The notes under the pieces: generated by a model
The model's database searches: none
What the model saw: the letters and a program-made list of their open reading frames with translations, nothing else
Told to the model about the DNA's origin: nothing
DNA from: Pseudomonadota bacterium
GTDB taxonomy: Bacteria; Pseudomonadota; Alphaproteobacteria; Rhizobiales; Rhizobiaceae
Assembly (NCBI GenBank): GCA_023428515.1
Contig: JAEYXI010000533.1
Coordinates: 1 to 10,151 of the forward strand
DNA length: 10,151 nt
Reading direction: 5' to 3'
Translations under genes and position numbers: made by a program
Shown here: in pieces, positions 1 through 6,697 of the stretch
How positions within the stretch are numbered: the stretch's first letter is position 1
Layout: the number at the start of each line of letters is the position of its first letter

Positions 1-544
1 GGCCCACCCTTGCGAGCACGATGGCGAGCACGGCCGCGATCGTCACCGCCCAGAACACGGCGCGCCAGCCGAACGCGTCGATGATGATGCTGCCCGTCAG
101 CGGCGCAAGGATCGGCGAGACGCTGAACACCAACATCAGCAGCGACATCAGCTTCGTTGCCTCCGGACCGGTATGCAGGTCGCGCACGACGGCGCGCGGC
201 ACCACCATGCCGGTGCTCGCCCCCAGTCCCTGCACCAGCCGGAAGAAGATCAGCCACTCGACGTTGGGCGCGAGTGCGGCGCCGACGCTGGCGATCGCGA
301 AGACGATCAGGCCGCCATACAAGACCGGCTTGCGGCCATACATGTCGGCCCACGGCCCGACGATCAGCGGCCCGATGGCGAAGGACAGGAAGACGACGAC
401 GAGGCTCATCTGCACGGCGAGCGGGCTGGTGCCGAGGTCGGCGCCGATCGTCGGCAGCGCCGGCAGGTACATGTCGATGGCGAAGGGACCGATGGCCGAA
501 ATCAGGCCGAGCACGATCGCGATGCGGAGGAACCCTGAAGTCAT
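1..544 (-). CDS. Bcr/CflA-family multidrug MFS transporter, N-terminal part (runs off left edge)
   Basis: This is the first 181 residues of an inner-membrane drug:proton antiporter of the major facilitator superfamily; the rest lies beyond the left edge. The Bcr/CflA signature PFAIDMYLPALP is at residues 20-31 in the first membrane helix. A motif A loop GPWADMYGRKP is at 63-73, RLVQGLGAS (motif B region, Arg102) at 102-110, and the antiporter motif C region SPILAPLTG at 143-151. Hydrophobic segments alternate with short loops throughout. The ATG at 542-544 is the first good start in frame and has AAGG (554-557) nine bases upstream. A tetR-family gene is divergent across a 170-base gap with a palindromic operator, so repression by that neighbour and induction by a transported compound are likely. 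The substrate cannot be read from the sequence. The family call is secure; function as an efflux pump is inferred from the family. Confidence 0.9.
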   Translation of the reverse strand, partial: MTSGFLRIAIVLGLISAIGPFAIDMYLPALPTIGADLGTSPLAVQMSLVVVFLSFAIGPLIVGPWADMYGRKPVLYGGLIVFAIASVGAALAPNVEWLIFFRLVQGLGASTGMVVPRAVVRDLHTGPEATKLMSLLMLVFSVSPILAPLTGSIIIDAFGWRAVFWAVTIAAVLAIVLARVG

Positions 545-667
545 GTGGTCAAACCTTAAAATCGACCGGGCGCCACCCCACTTACGGTTGACGCGCGGTT
601 CCAAGGACTCCCGATGCCTTGTCTGCTCGGCTCCTCCGGCAAGCAGATCACACCGGTATCGTCCAAA

Positions 668-709
668 TTTTTAGACAGAGTTGTCTAATTAGTCAATCAG
701 CTGTATAAA
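668..709. promoter_or_regulatory. Divergent promoters with overlapping TetR-type operator palindromes
   Basis: A perfect inverted repeat TTAGACA-gagt-TGTCTAA spans 671-688. A second, imperfect one, TTGtCTAATTAGtCAA (7 of 8 pairs), spans 681-696 with its centre 9 bases further right. Rightward promoter for the tetR gene: -35 TTGTCT (681-686), 17-base spacer, -10 TATAAA (704-709). Leftward promoter for the transporter: -35 TTGACT (complement of 691-696), 17-base spacer, -10 TAAAAA (complement of 668-673). The perfect palindrome lies inside the spacer of the leftward promoter and covers the -35 of the rightward one, so one bound repressor could block both. Part of the second palindrome's symmetry may simply come from the mirrored -35 boxes. 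The hexamers and repeats are seen directly; binding by the neighbouring TetR protein is inferred. Confidence 0.7.
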
Positions 710-714
710 GAATT

Positions 715-1371
715 ATGGCGCTCATCGACACCGCTCCTGACATCGGCACACCGCGCACCCATGCGGCGAAACGCATTTCGATCCTCGAAGCTGCCACTTA
801 TGTCTTCTGCCGCGAGGGTTATGCCGGCGCCAACATCGACATGATTGCGGCCGAGGCAGGCGTGTCTAGGCAAACCATCTACAACCATCACGGCGACAAG
901 GAAAAACTCTTCGTCGCCGTCGTGCAGGCGCTCACCGAACGTGCCAATGCCGGCATCTTCGCCACGCTCGCCACCTTCCCCGATCATCCCGAAAATCTCG
1001 AGACCGAGCTCGTCGAGTTCGCCGTGGAGCTGAACCGCAACTGCATCTGCAACAGCAACGGCAAATATCTGCGCAAGCTGATCGAGGCGGAGGGCCAGCG
1101 CTATCCCGAACTCTTCGCCACCTGGCGCGAGAACGGGCCGGGCAAGACCTGGGCAACGCTCGCGGCGCGCTTCGCCCGCCTCGCCCACTCCGGTTATCTT
1201 GACATCGACGACCCCGACGTCGCCGCGCGCCAGTTCCTGGCGCTCATCAACGCCGACCTGCACGTGTCGATGGTGCTCGGCGACCAGCTCGGCGAAGAGC
1301 GCGTGCGCGAAGCCGCGAGGAATGCGGTTCGCACGTTCCTGCGCGCCTACGGCAAGCGCGCAACAGTCTGA
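715..1371 (+). CDS. TetR/AcrR-family transcriptional regulator
   Basis: This 218-residue protein is a one-component repressor of the usual family length. The N-terminal DNA-binding domain covers about residues 18-66: the first helix is RISILEAATYVFCREG (20-35), and the turn and recognition helix follow as AAEAGVSRQTIYNHHGDKEK (45-64), the canonical TetR pattern. Residues 75-210 form the helical ligand-binding and dimerisation domain, resembling the AefR-like C-terminal type. It is divergent from a Bcr/CflA transporter gene and probably represses both the transporter and itself through the palindrome at 671-688. The start is well fixed: an in-frame TAA at 706-708 excludes any upstream start, and the next in-frame ATG (codon 43) would remove the helix-turn-helix. 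The predicted transcription start falls on or next to the ATG, with only a weak AAAGAA before it, so the mRNA may be leaderless. The inducer is unknown. Confidence 0.93.
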   Translation: MALIDTAPDIGTPRTHAAKRISILEAATYVFCREGYAGANIDMIAAEAGVSRQTIYNHHGDKEKLFVAVVQALTERANAGIFATLATFPDHPENLETELVEFAVELNRNCICNSNGKYLRKLIEAEGQRYPELFATWRENGPGKTWATLAARFARLAHSGYLDIDDPDVAARQFLALINADLHVSMVLGDQLGEERVREAARNAVRTFLRAYGKRATV

Positions 1372-1390
1372 GCATCTCTCGCGCTCCTGC

Positions 1391-1411
1391 CGACGATGCG
1401 TCGCCTATAAT
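1391..1411 (+). promoter_or_regulatory. Possible promoter for the sspB operon, with small hairpin
   Basis: A perfect -10 hexamer TATAAT lies at 1406-1411, 61 bases before the sspB start. No convincing -35 is present about 17 bases upstream. Directly in front is a 5-base inverted repeat CGACG-atg-CGTCG (1391-1403), 19 bases after the tetR stop. It could act as a weak terminator stem for tetR or as an operator, but there is no real T-run. Only the hexamer and repeat are seen; promoter activity is inferred. Confidence 0.35.
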
Positions 1412-1472
1412 TGTTTACGCCGGCTCCAAGCTTGATTACAGCTATGGGACGATTCACGGACGAAAAGACCGT

Positions 1473-2015
1473 ATGGCCGAAGACCACATCCGCTACGACA
1501 TTCTCGCCCAGGAGGCATTGCGCGGCGTCATGCGCAAGGTCCTGGCCGAGGTTGCGCGGACCGGCCTGCCCGGCAACCATCACTTCTTCATCACCTTCCT
1601 GACGGGAGCGCCGGGCGTGCGCATCTCGCCGCGCCTGCGCGAGAAATACCCCGAGCAGATGACGATCGTGATTCAGTTCCAGTACTGGGATCTCAAGGTC
1701 ACCGACACCGGATTCGAGGTCGGCCTCTCCTTCTCCGACGTGCCCGAGCGTTTGGAGATCCCCTTCTCCGCCGTGCGCGGCTTCTATGATCCGTCGGTCA
1801 ATTTCGAGCTCGAATTCGACGTGAAGACGGAAACTCCGGCGGCCGAGGAGAAGCCGGCGAAACCGCAGGCGGAAACCTCGAAAGCGGCCGCGCCCGCGAA
1901 GAAGTCCGAATCGAAGAAGAAGTCGTCCGAGCCGGCCAAGGAGGCGACTGCCGAAACGCCGCCGGCGGCCAAGAGCGCCGACGTCGTTTCCCTCGACGCT
2001 TTCCGCAAGAAGTAG
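1473..2015 (+). CDS. sspB: SspB-family ClpXP adaptor protein (alphaproteobacterial type)
   Basis: SspB binds ssrA-tagged polypeptides from stalled ribosomes and hands them to the ClpXP protease in the cytoplasm. The 180-residue protein has a conserved N-terminal core (about 1-115) that starts IRYDILAQEALRGVMRKVL and contains GLPGNHHFFITFLT, YPEQMTIVIQFQYWDL and FSDVPERLEIPFSAVRGFYD, typical of the alphaproteobacterial branch. Residues about 118-168 form a disordered Ala/Lys/Pro/Glu-rich linker. The last 11 residues, DVVSLDAFRKK, are a short conserved basic end, the position where SspB proteins carry the ClpX-docking (XB) peptide. The start ATG has GAAAAG about 6 bases upstream. It is the first gene of a three-gene cluster with 8-base gaps. 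Core and tail are read from sequence; the adaptor role comes from the family. Confidence 0.93.
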   Translation: MAEDHIRYDILAQEALRGVMRKVLAEVARTGLPGNHHFFITFLTGAPGVRISPRLREKYPEQMTIVIQFQYWDLKVTDTGFEVGLSFSDVPERLEIPFSAVRGFYDPSVNFELEFDVKTETPAAEEKPAKPQAETSKAAAPAKKSESKKKSSEPAKEATAETPPAAKSADVVSLDAFRKK

Positions 2016-2023
2016 GTTTGGCG

Positions 2024-2212
2024 ATGTCGAACGTCGTCAATCTCCGTATGGCACGCAAGCGCAAGGTGCGGGCGGACAAGGAGCAGGCGGCGAGCGAAAA
2101 CCGCGCTTTGCACGGACGCTCCAAGGCCGAGAAGCAGCGCGACCGGATGCAGGCTGAAAAGGCCGAGAACTTCGTCGAAGGCCACAGGCTGCGCGGCCGC
2201 GACGGCCACTGA
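2024..2212 (+). CDS. DUF4169-family small basic protein
   Basis: This is a 62-residue, very basic protein of unknown function. It matches the DUF4169 pattern as I recall it: an N-terminal VVNLRMARKRK, then a charged helix with the motif ENRALHGRSKAEKQRDR (about residues 26-42), and a short GHRL end. There is no signal peptide or membrane segment, so it is expected in the cytoplasm. I chose the ATG at 2024 over an in-frame TTG at 2018 because family members begin directly before the VxNLR motif and TAGG (2013-2016) sits 7 bases upstream. The gene starts 8 bases after the sspB stop, so it is almost certainly co-transcribed and translated with it. A role with nucleic acids or with the SspB/ClpXP system would be a guess; no function is known to me. 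Confidence 0.85.
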   Translation: MSNVVNLRMARKRKVRADKEQAASENRALHGRSKAEKQRDRMQAEKAENFVEGHRLRGRDGH

Positions 2213-2220
2213 TTCCGGCC

Positions 2221-2454
2221 GTGAGCCTGGTCCGCAAACACTCGGTCACCATCCGCGGCCACCGCACCAGCTTTTCGCTCGAACAGCCCTTCCTCGATGA
2301 CCTCCGCGCCATCGCGGCCGCCCGCCGCATCACCCTCGCCGCACTCGTCGCGGAGGTCGACACGGCACGCCCACGCGACGCCAACCTCTCCTCGGCGCTG
2401 AGGATCTTCGTTCTCGATCAGGCGAAACGGAACGCGCTCGCAGCCAACCGGTAG
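2221..2454 (+). CDS. Ribbon-helix-helix domain protein (RHH_4 type)
   Basis: This 77-residue protein consists of essentially one ribbon-helix-helix fold. The strand KHSVTIRGHRTSFSLE (about 6-21) is followed by helix A, FLDDLRAIAAARR (24-36), a turn, and helix B starting TLAALVAEVD (38-47). The conserved NLSSALRIFVLDQ segment (55-67) matches the alphaproteobacterial RHH_4 family. Such proteins bind DNA as dimers through the paired strands, but their targets are generally uncharacterised. The start is GTG at 2221, 8 bases after the stop of the DUF4169 gene; the Shine-Dalgarno is weak, so translation is probably coupled. It is the last gene of the sspB cluster and converges with the AsmA gene 50 bases further on, with no clear terminator between them. 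The family call is firm; a regulatory role is inferred from the fold. Confidence 0.87.
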   Translation: MSLVRKHSVTIRGHRTSFSLEQPFLDDLRAIAAARRITLAALVAEVDTARPRDANLSSALRIFVLDQAKRNALAANR

Positions 2455-2504
2455 CTGCCCTCAAGCGCACCCGGTCGAGCCGCTCCAGCAACCGCAGGCT
2501 CCCG

Positions 2505-5500
2505 CTACTGGATTCCCTGCAGCATCTTCATGAAGCCGTCCTCGGCGAATGGATTCTCCGGCTCCGCCGGCCTTCCGACATTGGCGCGCGGTCGCGGCGC
2601 GTTCTCCTGGGAAGCGGCTGGCGATGTACTCTCAGCCTCGCGACGCGCCGCTTCTTCGAGAGCGCGCGCGGCCTGCTCCTGCCGGATGCGTTCCTCCTGC
2701 CTTGCCCGCTCTTCCGCCAGGATGCGAGCACGCGTTTCTGCTTCGGCCTTTGCGGCAGCTTCCGCTTCGCGCTGGGCAGCCTCGGCCGCGGCGCGGGCCT
2801 GCTCTTCGGCTTCGCGCTGCGCCAGCGCTTCGGCCTCCAGCCGCGCCTTCTCTTCCGCTTCGAGCTTGGCGGCGGCCTCCGCCTCCAGACGCGCAGCCTC
2901 TTCAGCCTGCCGCTTGGCCTCCTCGGCCGCGATCCGGGCGCGCTCCTCGGCCTCCTGCCGGGCCTTGGCTTCGGCTTCCAGGCGCGCCTTCTCGGCCGCC
3001 GCCTGCCGCGCAAGCTCTTCGGCCTCGGCCTTCAGCCGCGCTTCTTCCTCGGCCTTGCGCTTTGCTTCGGCTTCGGCCTCCGCCTTGAGCCTCGCCTCTT
3101 CCTGCTCCTTGCGCCATGCCTCGGTGGCGCGGTCATGCTCTTCCTGCAGCGCCGCGTAATAGCGCACCTCACGCCGCAGCCGCTGCTTTTCGAGCAGCGC
3201 CGACTGCATCGCCTCCACCCGCGCCTGCTCGATCTCCAATGCGCGCTGCGTCAGGAACTGCGCCAGCGGCTCGCTGTCGAAGGTGCGCACCGGTGCGCCG
3301 ATCGGCCCCTGCAGGCTGAAGCGCAGCGCCGGCTCAGAGCCGACCAGGGCCTCCTCCCCGGGTTCGTAGGTGAGCGTGCCGTCCGCTGAAACCTCGCCCG
3401 TGTTCAGGTCGGACTGCAGGTTCGCCTCGATCCGCGCGGCCGGGTTGCTCAACGTCACCGGCGGCGCGCGAAGCACGCCCGCCGCGACGGTGAAGGCGAC
3501 CTCGCCTGGATCGGCGGCAAAACTTCCGGCGCCCGCTATGATCGGCGCGAAGCCCGCCGTCTTCGCCGTATCGATGTCCTTTCCATACTCATCGGCGCGG
3601 GCGACCAGTTGCGGAAGGGCCAGCGGGTTGACGCCGTCGACGACCAGCGAGCGGAACGCCGCCGTACCCGAACCCGAGAGCGTCGCGACCAGCCCGCCGA
3701 CCGACTTGCCGCTGGCCGACAGCGCCGTCGACAGATCGCCCGTGCCGCGCAGGCCGGCTTGGCCCAGGCCGGACGAGATGTCCGCGTCTGCAAGCTTCAT
3801 TTGTGCGGAAAACAATCCGGTGCCGTCATTGTTTTTCAGCTCGAACAGGCCGGTCAGGTCGCCGCCGTGAAGCTTGCCGGAGAGGTTGGTGACCCTCAAG
3901 CTCTCGTCATCGAGCTTCAGCATGAGGCGCGCATCATAGGCCGTCACCGCAGGGCCGGCGGTCAGCGTCGCGGCGGAAATGCCGAGCTCGGCGCTGAACG
4001 GCGCCGTGACCTTCGGCGCGAACGGCACGGAGGACCACCCGCCGCCTGTGCTTTCGAGCGCCGTTTCGCCGAGCACCATCGCCGCCAGCGGTTCGAGATT
4101 CAGCTCGTCGAGCGTCAGCTGTCCGGTGAGATAGGGCTTGCCGTCCTTGACGGCGGCGTTGAGGTCGCCTGCAACCGAGCCTTCATTGACCGTGCCGATC
4201 AGCCTGTCGAGCACCAGCAGCCCGTCGGCGTAATCCGTGTCCGCCTCCATCTCGACGCGCATCCCGGCGCCCATCGCCGGCAGCGCCACGCTCGTCGTCA
4301 TCAGCCAGGGTTCGATGTCGGGTGCATTGAGCCTCGTGTGACCCTTCGCCGCGACAGCGCCGTTGGTGAGCCTGGCCGTGCCGGCGAAACCGGCCGAGAA
4401 GTCGCCCGCCGTCAGGCTGGCCGATGCCGCGAGATCGCCCGACAGCCTGCCCTTCAGCGAGAAATCCGTTTCGCCGGGACCGGTCAGGCCGAGCGGCAGG
4501 ACCGGCAGGCCGTAGAGCGCGAGCAGTTCGGTTGCGTCGTCGTTGCGCCCCGAGAGCGCGATCGAAACGTCGGCATCGTTCGCCTGCTCCGGCTTGCCGC
4601 TGCCGGACATCGTCGCCGACAATGTCGTGCCGCCGGCAACGCCGTTGGCGCTCACCGCGAAGCCTGTCGTACCGTCGGCGTTCGCCGCGGCCGTCGCCAC
4701 GACGTCGAGCCGCGCATCGTCGAACAGGCCGCGATTGGCCGTCGCGCGGGCCTGCAACTCCTGGACCAGCATATTGTCCCTGTAGCGATCGGCGGCCGCG
4801 GCAATCAGCGGCGCGAGATCGACGGCGATCAGCGAGGCGTCGATATCGCCGGACGGACTGCCGGGGAAATCGCGGACCGTGCCGGTGGCGCTGATCGTCG
4901 CGCCGGCAAGGTCGCCGATCGACAGGCGGTCGATCTCCAACAGCCCTTCGCGCAACCGCAGCGCCGTGTCCACCGACTGCGCCGTCAGCCCGCCGGCGCT
5001 GACCGGGCCTGCCTTCACCTGCAGATCGAGATCGCCATCGGCAAACCGATTGCCCCCGACATCGCTGACGAAGAGCGAGGCGAATGCCTCGAGACCGTCG
5101 ACGTCGAGCGCGCCGCCGGCGAGTTTCAGCACGGTCGCCGGCTTGGCGTCGCGCGGCTGCCGGCGCTCGGCCTCGCCGCGGAAGGTCGCGTTGCCGAGCC
5201 CAAGTTCCAGATTGCTGAAAGCCTGCCGCTCCTGCGTCAGGTCGACATCGGCGCGGAAGCCGGCGGCGGGCAGTCGCCGGATCGCATCGTCGACGTCCTG
5301 CGCCACCCAGGCGGCGAAGCCGGACGGCTGGGCGACCGCGAGCAGCAGCGAGCCGGAGAAGCCGAGGTCGCCCTCGGTGCGCAGCATGCCGTCGGCTTCG
5401 AGCGTCGTGCGTCCGGGCAGCGTCGCCGCGAGCGATTTCACCGACCAGCCGCCGGTCGCCGGTTCCGCCGACAGGCGCACGTCGCGCACCGTCGTGTCGC

Positions 5501-6590
5501 CGGCCACCACGGCCGGCAGATTGACCTCGAGTGTTCCCGGTATCGAGGGTTTCGGCAGGTCGAGCAGCGCTTCCTGCAACGCCGCGAGCCGCTCGGCCAG
5601 CGTCAGGCCGCCGGATGCGTCGGCTCCGATCGCCTCGTCGAAGCGCACTTGCGCCCCGTTGAGCGACAGCGCGAAACGCGGCTCGGTCCCGAAATCGAGG
5701 AAACCCTTACCGTCGGCCGCGTAAGGGTTGTCGAGCGGGCCGGTTTCGAAGCGGAATTCATCCAGCGCCAGCCGCACGTCGTCGAGCGCGAACTTGCCCT
5801 TGATGCGGAAGCCGGGTCCGGCGGCGGCCGGCGGCGGCGCTTCGCCCTCGACCTGGTCGCGGCGCGCCGCCAATCGGAAATCACCGGCATATTTCGCGGC
5901 GCCTCCTTCGTCGACGCGCAGCTCGCCGTCCGATTCGATCGAAACCTTCTGCACCTCAGGCTCGGCCTGGATCCTCAACCGCATGGCGCCGTCGCTGGCC
6001 CGCCCCGTGTTGACCGTGACGGCCGAGCGCAGCCCGTCGACGCGCATCGAGCCGCCCATGCGCCAGGGGCCGGCAAGCGACCGGGCCGACATCTCCGTGT
6101 TGATCTCGGTGAGGCGATGCGTGCGGCCGCTCGCGACGTGGCGGATGCTCACCTGCCCCTCGGTGATGGTCAGCTTCTCGATCGAGATGGCGTGGAACGG
6201 CGTCGAGGGCCGCACCGCCCAGTCGATCGTCCCGTCGGCGGCCACCTCGATGATCGCCTTCGGCCGCACCAGCCGCATGTCGAAGATGTGGAAGTCGCCG
6301 GAAAGCAGCGGCGCCAGCTCGGCATCCATCGAGAAGGTCTCGGCCGTCATCGCCGGCTCGCCGTCCGGCCCGCCGCCGACCTCCACATTGGAGAAGGTCA
6401 CGGATGGAAACGGCAGGATCGTCGCGGTGGCCTCTCCGTGCACGGTGACCTTGCGCCCGAGGACGGCGCTCGCCTCGCGCTCGAACGCGTCGCGGTAGCT
6501 CGACCATTCGACAAAATAAGGCGCTACCAGCGCCGCCGTCAGCGCCAGCACGAAGAGTCCACCGAAGATCACGAACAGCCGTGCCAGCAT
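2505..6590 (-). CDS. AsmA-family envelope protein with TolA-like C-terminal helix
   Basis: This 1361-residue protein is anchored in the inner membrane by one N-terminal segment (about residues 5-27) and otherwise lies in the periplasm. The start is typical of AsmA-family proteins: after the anchor come YFVEWSSYRDAFEREASAVLG and VTVHGEATATILPFPSVTFS. A long beta-rich body follows to about residue 1105, and the conserved C-terminal AsmA block lies near 890-1000 (GDLTGLFELKNNDGTG, GLRGTGDLSTALSASGKSVG, SLVVDGVNPLALPQ). AsmA-like proteins are large groove-shaped beta structures implicated in moving phospholipid to the outer membrane. Residues about 1113-1317 are an uninterrupted Ala/Glu/Arg/Lys helix resembling TolA domain II, followed by a Pro-rich linker and a short end NPFAEDGFMKMLQGIQ. 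The ATG at 6588-6590 fits because the anchor follows directly, although the Shine-Dalgarno (GGGA, 3 bases away) is poor. Family membership is secure; the cargo is unknown. Confidence 0.92.
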   Translation of the reverse strand: MLARLFVIFGGLFVLALTAALVAPYFVEWSSYRDAFEREASAVLGRKVTVHGEATATILPFPSVTFSNVEVGGGPDGEPAMTAETFSMDAELAPLLSGDFHIFDMRLVRPKAIIEVAADGTIDWAVRPSTPFHAISIEKLTITEGQVSIRHVASGRTHRLTEINTEMSARSLAGPWRMGGSMRVDGLRSAVTVNTGRASDGAMRLRIQAEPEVQKVSIESDGELRVDEGGAAKYAGDFRLAARRDQVEGEAPPPAAAGPGFRIKGKFALDDVRLALDEFRFETGPLDNPYAADGKGFLDFGTEPRFALSLNGAQVRFDEAIGADASGGLTLAERLAALQEALLDLPKPSIPGTLEVNLPAVVAGDTTVRDVRLSAEPATGGWSVKSLAATLPGRTTLEADGMLRTEGDLGFSGSLLLAVAQPSGFAAWVAQDVDDAIRRLPAAGFRADVDLTQERQAFSNLELGLGNATFRGEAERRQPRDAKPATVLKLAGGALDVDGLEAFASLFVSDVGGNRFADGDLDLQVKAGPVSAGGLTAQSVDTALRLREGLLEIDRLSIGDLAGATISATGTVRDFPGSPSGDIDASLIAVDLAPLIAAAADRYRDNMLVQELQARATANRGLFDDARLDVVATAAANADGTTGFAVSANGVAGGTTLSATMSGSGKPEQANDADVSIALSGRNDDATELLALYGLPVLPLGLTGPGETDFSLKGRLSGDLAASASLTAGDFSAGFAGTARLTNGAVAAKGHTRLNAPDIEPWLMTTSVALPAMGAGMRVEMEADTDYADGLLVLDRLIGTVNEGSVAGDLNAAVKDGKPYLTGQLTLDELNLEPLAAMVLGETALESTGGGWSSVPFAPKVTAPFSAELGISAATLTAGPAVTAYDARLMLKLDDESLRVTNLSGKLHGGDLTGLFELKNNDGTGLFSAQMKLADADISSGLGQAGLRGTGDLSTALSASGKSVGGLVATLSGSGTAAFRSLVVDGVNPLALPQLVARADEYGKDIDTAKTAGFAPIIAGAGSFAADPGEVAFTVAAGVLRAPPVTLSNPAARIEANLQSDLNTGEVSADGTLTYEPGEEALVGSEPALRFSLQGPIGAPVRTFDSEPLAQFLTQRALEIEQARVEAMQSALLEKQRLRREVRYYAALQEEHDRATEAWRKEQEEARLKAEAEAEAKRKAEEEARLKAEAEELARQAAAEKARLEAEAKARQEAEERARIAAEEAKRQAEEAARLEAEAAAKLEAEEKARLEAEALAQREAEEQARAAAEAAQREAEAAAKAEAETRARILAEERARQEERIRQEQAARALEEAARREAESTSPAASQENAPRPRANVGRPAEPENPFAEDGFMKMLQGIQ
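2640..3250 (-). repeat. Degenerate coding repeats for the Ala/Glu/Arg/Lys helix of the AsmA protein
   Basis: This part of the AsmA gene encodes about 200 residues made almost only of A, E, R, K, Q and L. The motif ARL(K/E)AEA appears five times with variable spacing. At DNA level this gives a low-complexity run of GCC/TCG/CTT-rich words without exact long tandem units. It has no proline or glycine across most of its length, which favours one continuous helix or coiled coil. Such DNA is prone to slippage, so repeat number may differ between strains (inference). Confidence 0.7.
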
Positions 6591-6697
6591 CGGTCCCGAA
6601 AGCGTGCCTGAAACCCGCCGCTAGTTTACCTGCATCGGCGTGTCGATAAAGTGGCGATTTTCAACGTGCTCGCGCGAGGCGCCAACGTGGTCGCGGA

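Noticed and set aside
21..674. Plus-strand open frame over the left edge
   Set aside because: The minus strand here encodes recognisable Bcr/CflA transporter motifs; the plus frame is low-complexity Ser/Arg/Pro and spans the operator.
2018..2023. TTG start two codons before the DUF4169 ATG
   Set aside because: The ATG at 2024 has better spacing from TAGG and gives the family-typical N-terminus.
2455..2504. Search for a bidirectional terminator between the convergent RHH and AsmA genes
   Set aside because: Only a weak GAGCC...GGCTC pairing with a 15-base loop and no T-run was found.
2640..3250. Repeat tract considered as CRISPR or satellite array
   Set aside because: The repeats are degenerate, lack regular unit and spacer lengths, and stay in frame inside the AsmA gene, so they reflect a helical protein.
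3609..6611. A 1000-codon open frame on the plus strand, antisense to the AsmA gene
   Set aside because: It is aligned codon-to-codon with the AsmA gene. Its stops would need TTA, CTA or TCA in the sense strand, which GC-rich genomes avoid. Its product is Arg/Gln/His-rich without any domain, while the minus strand encodes a clear AsmA protein.
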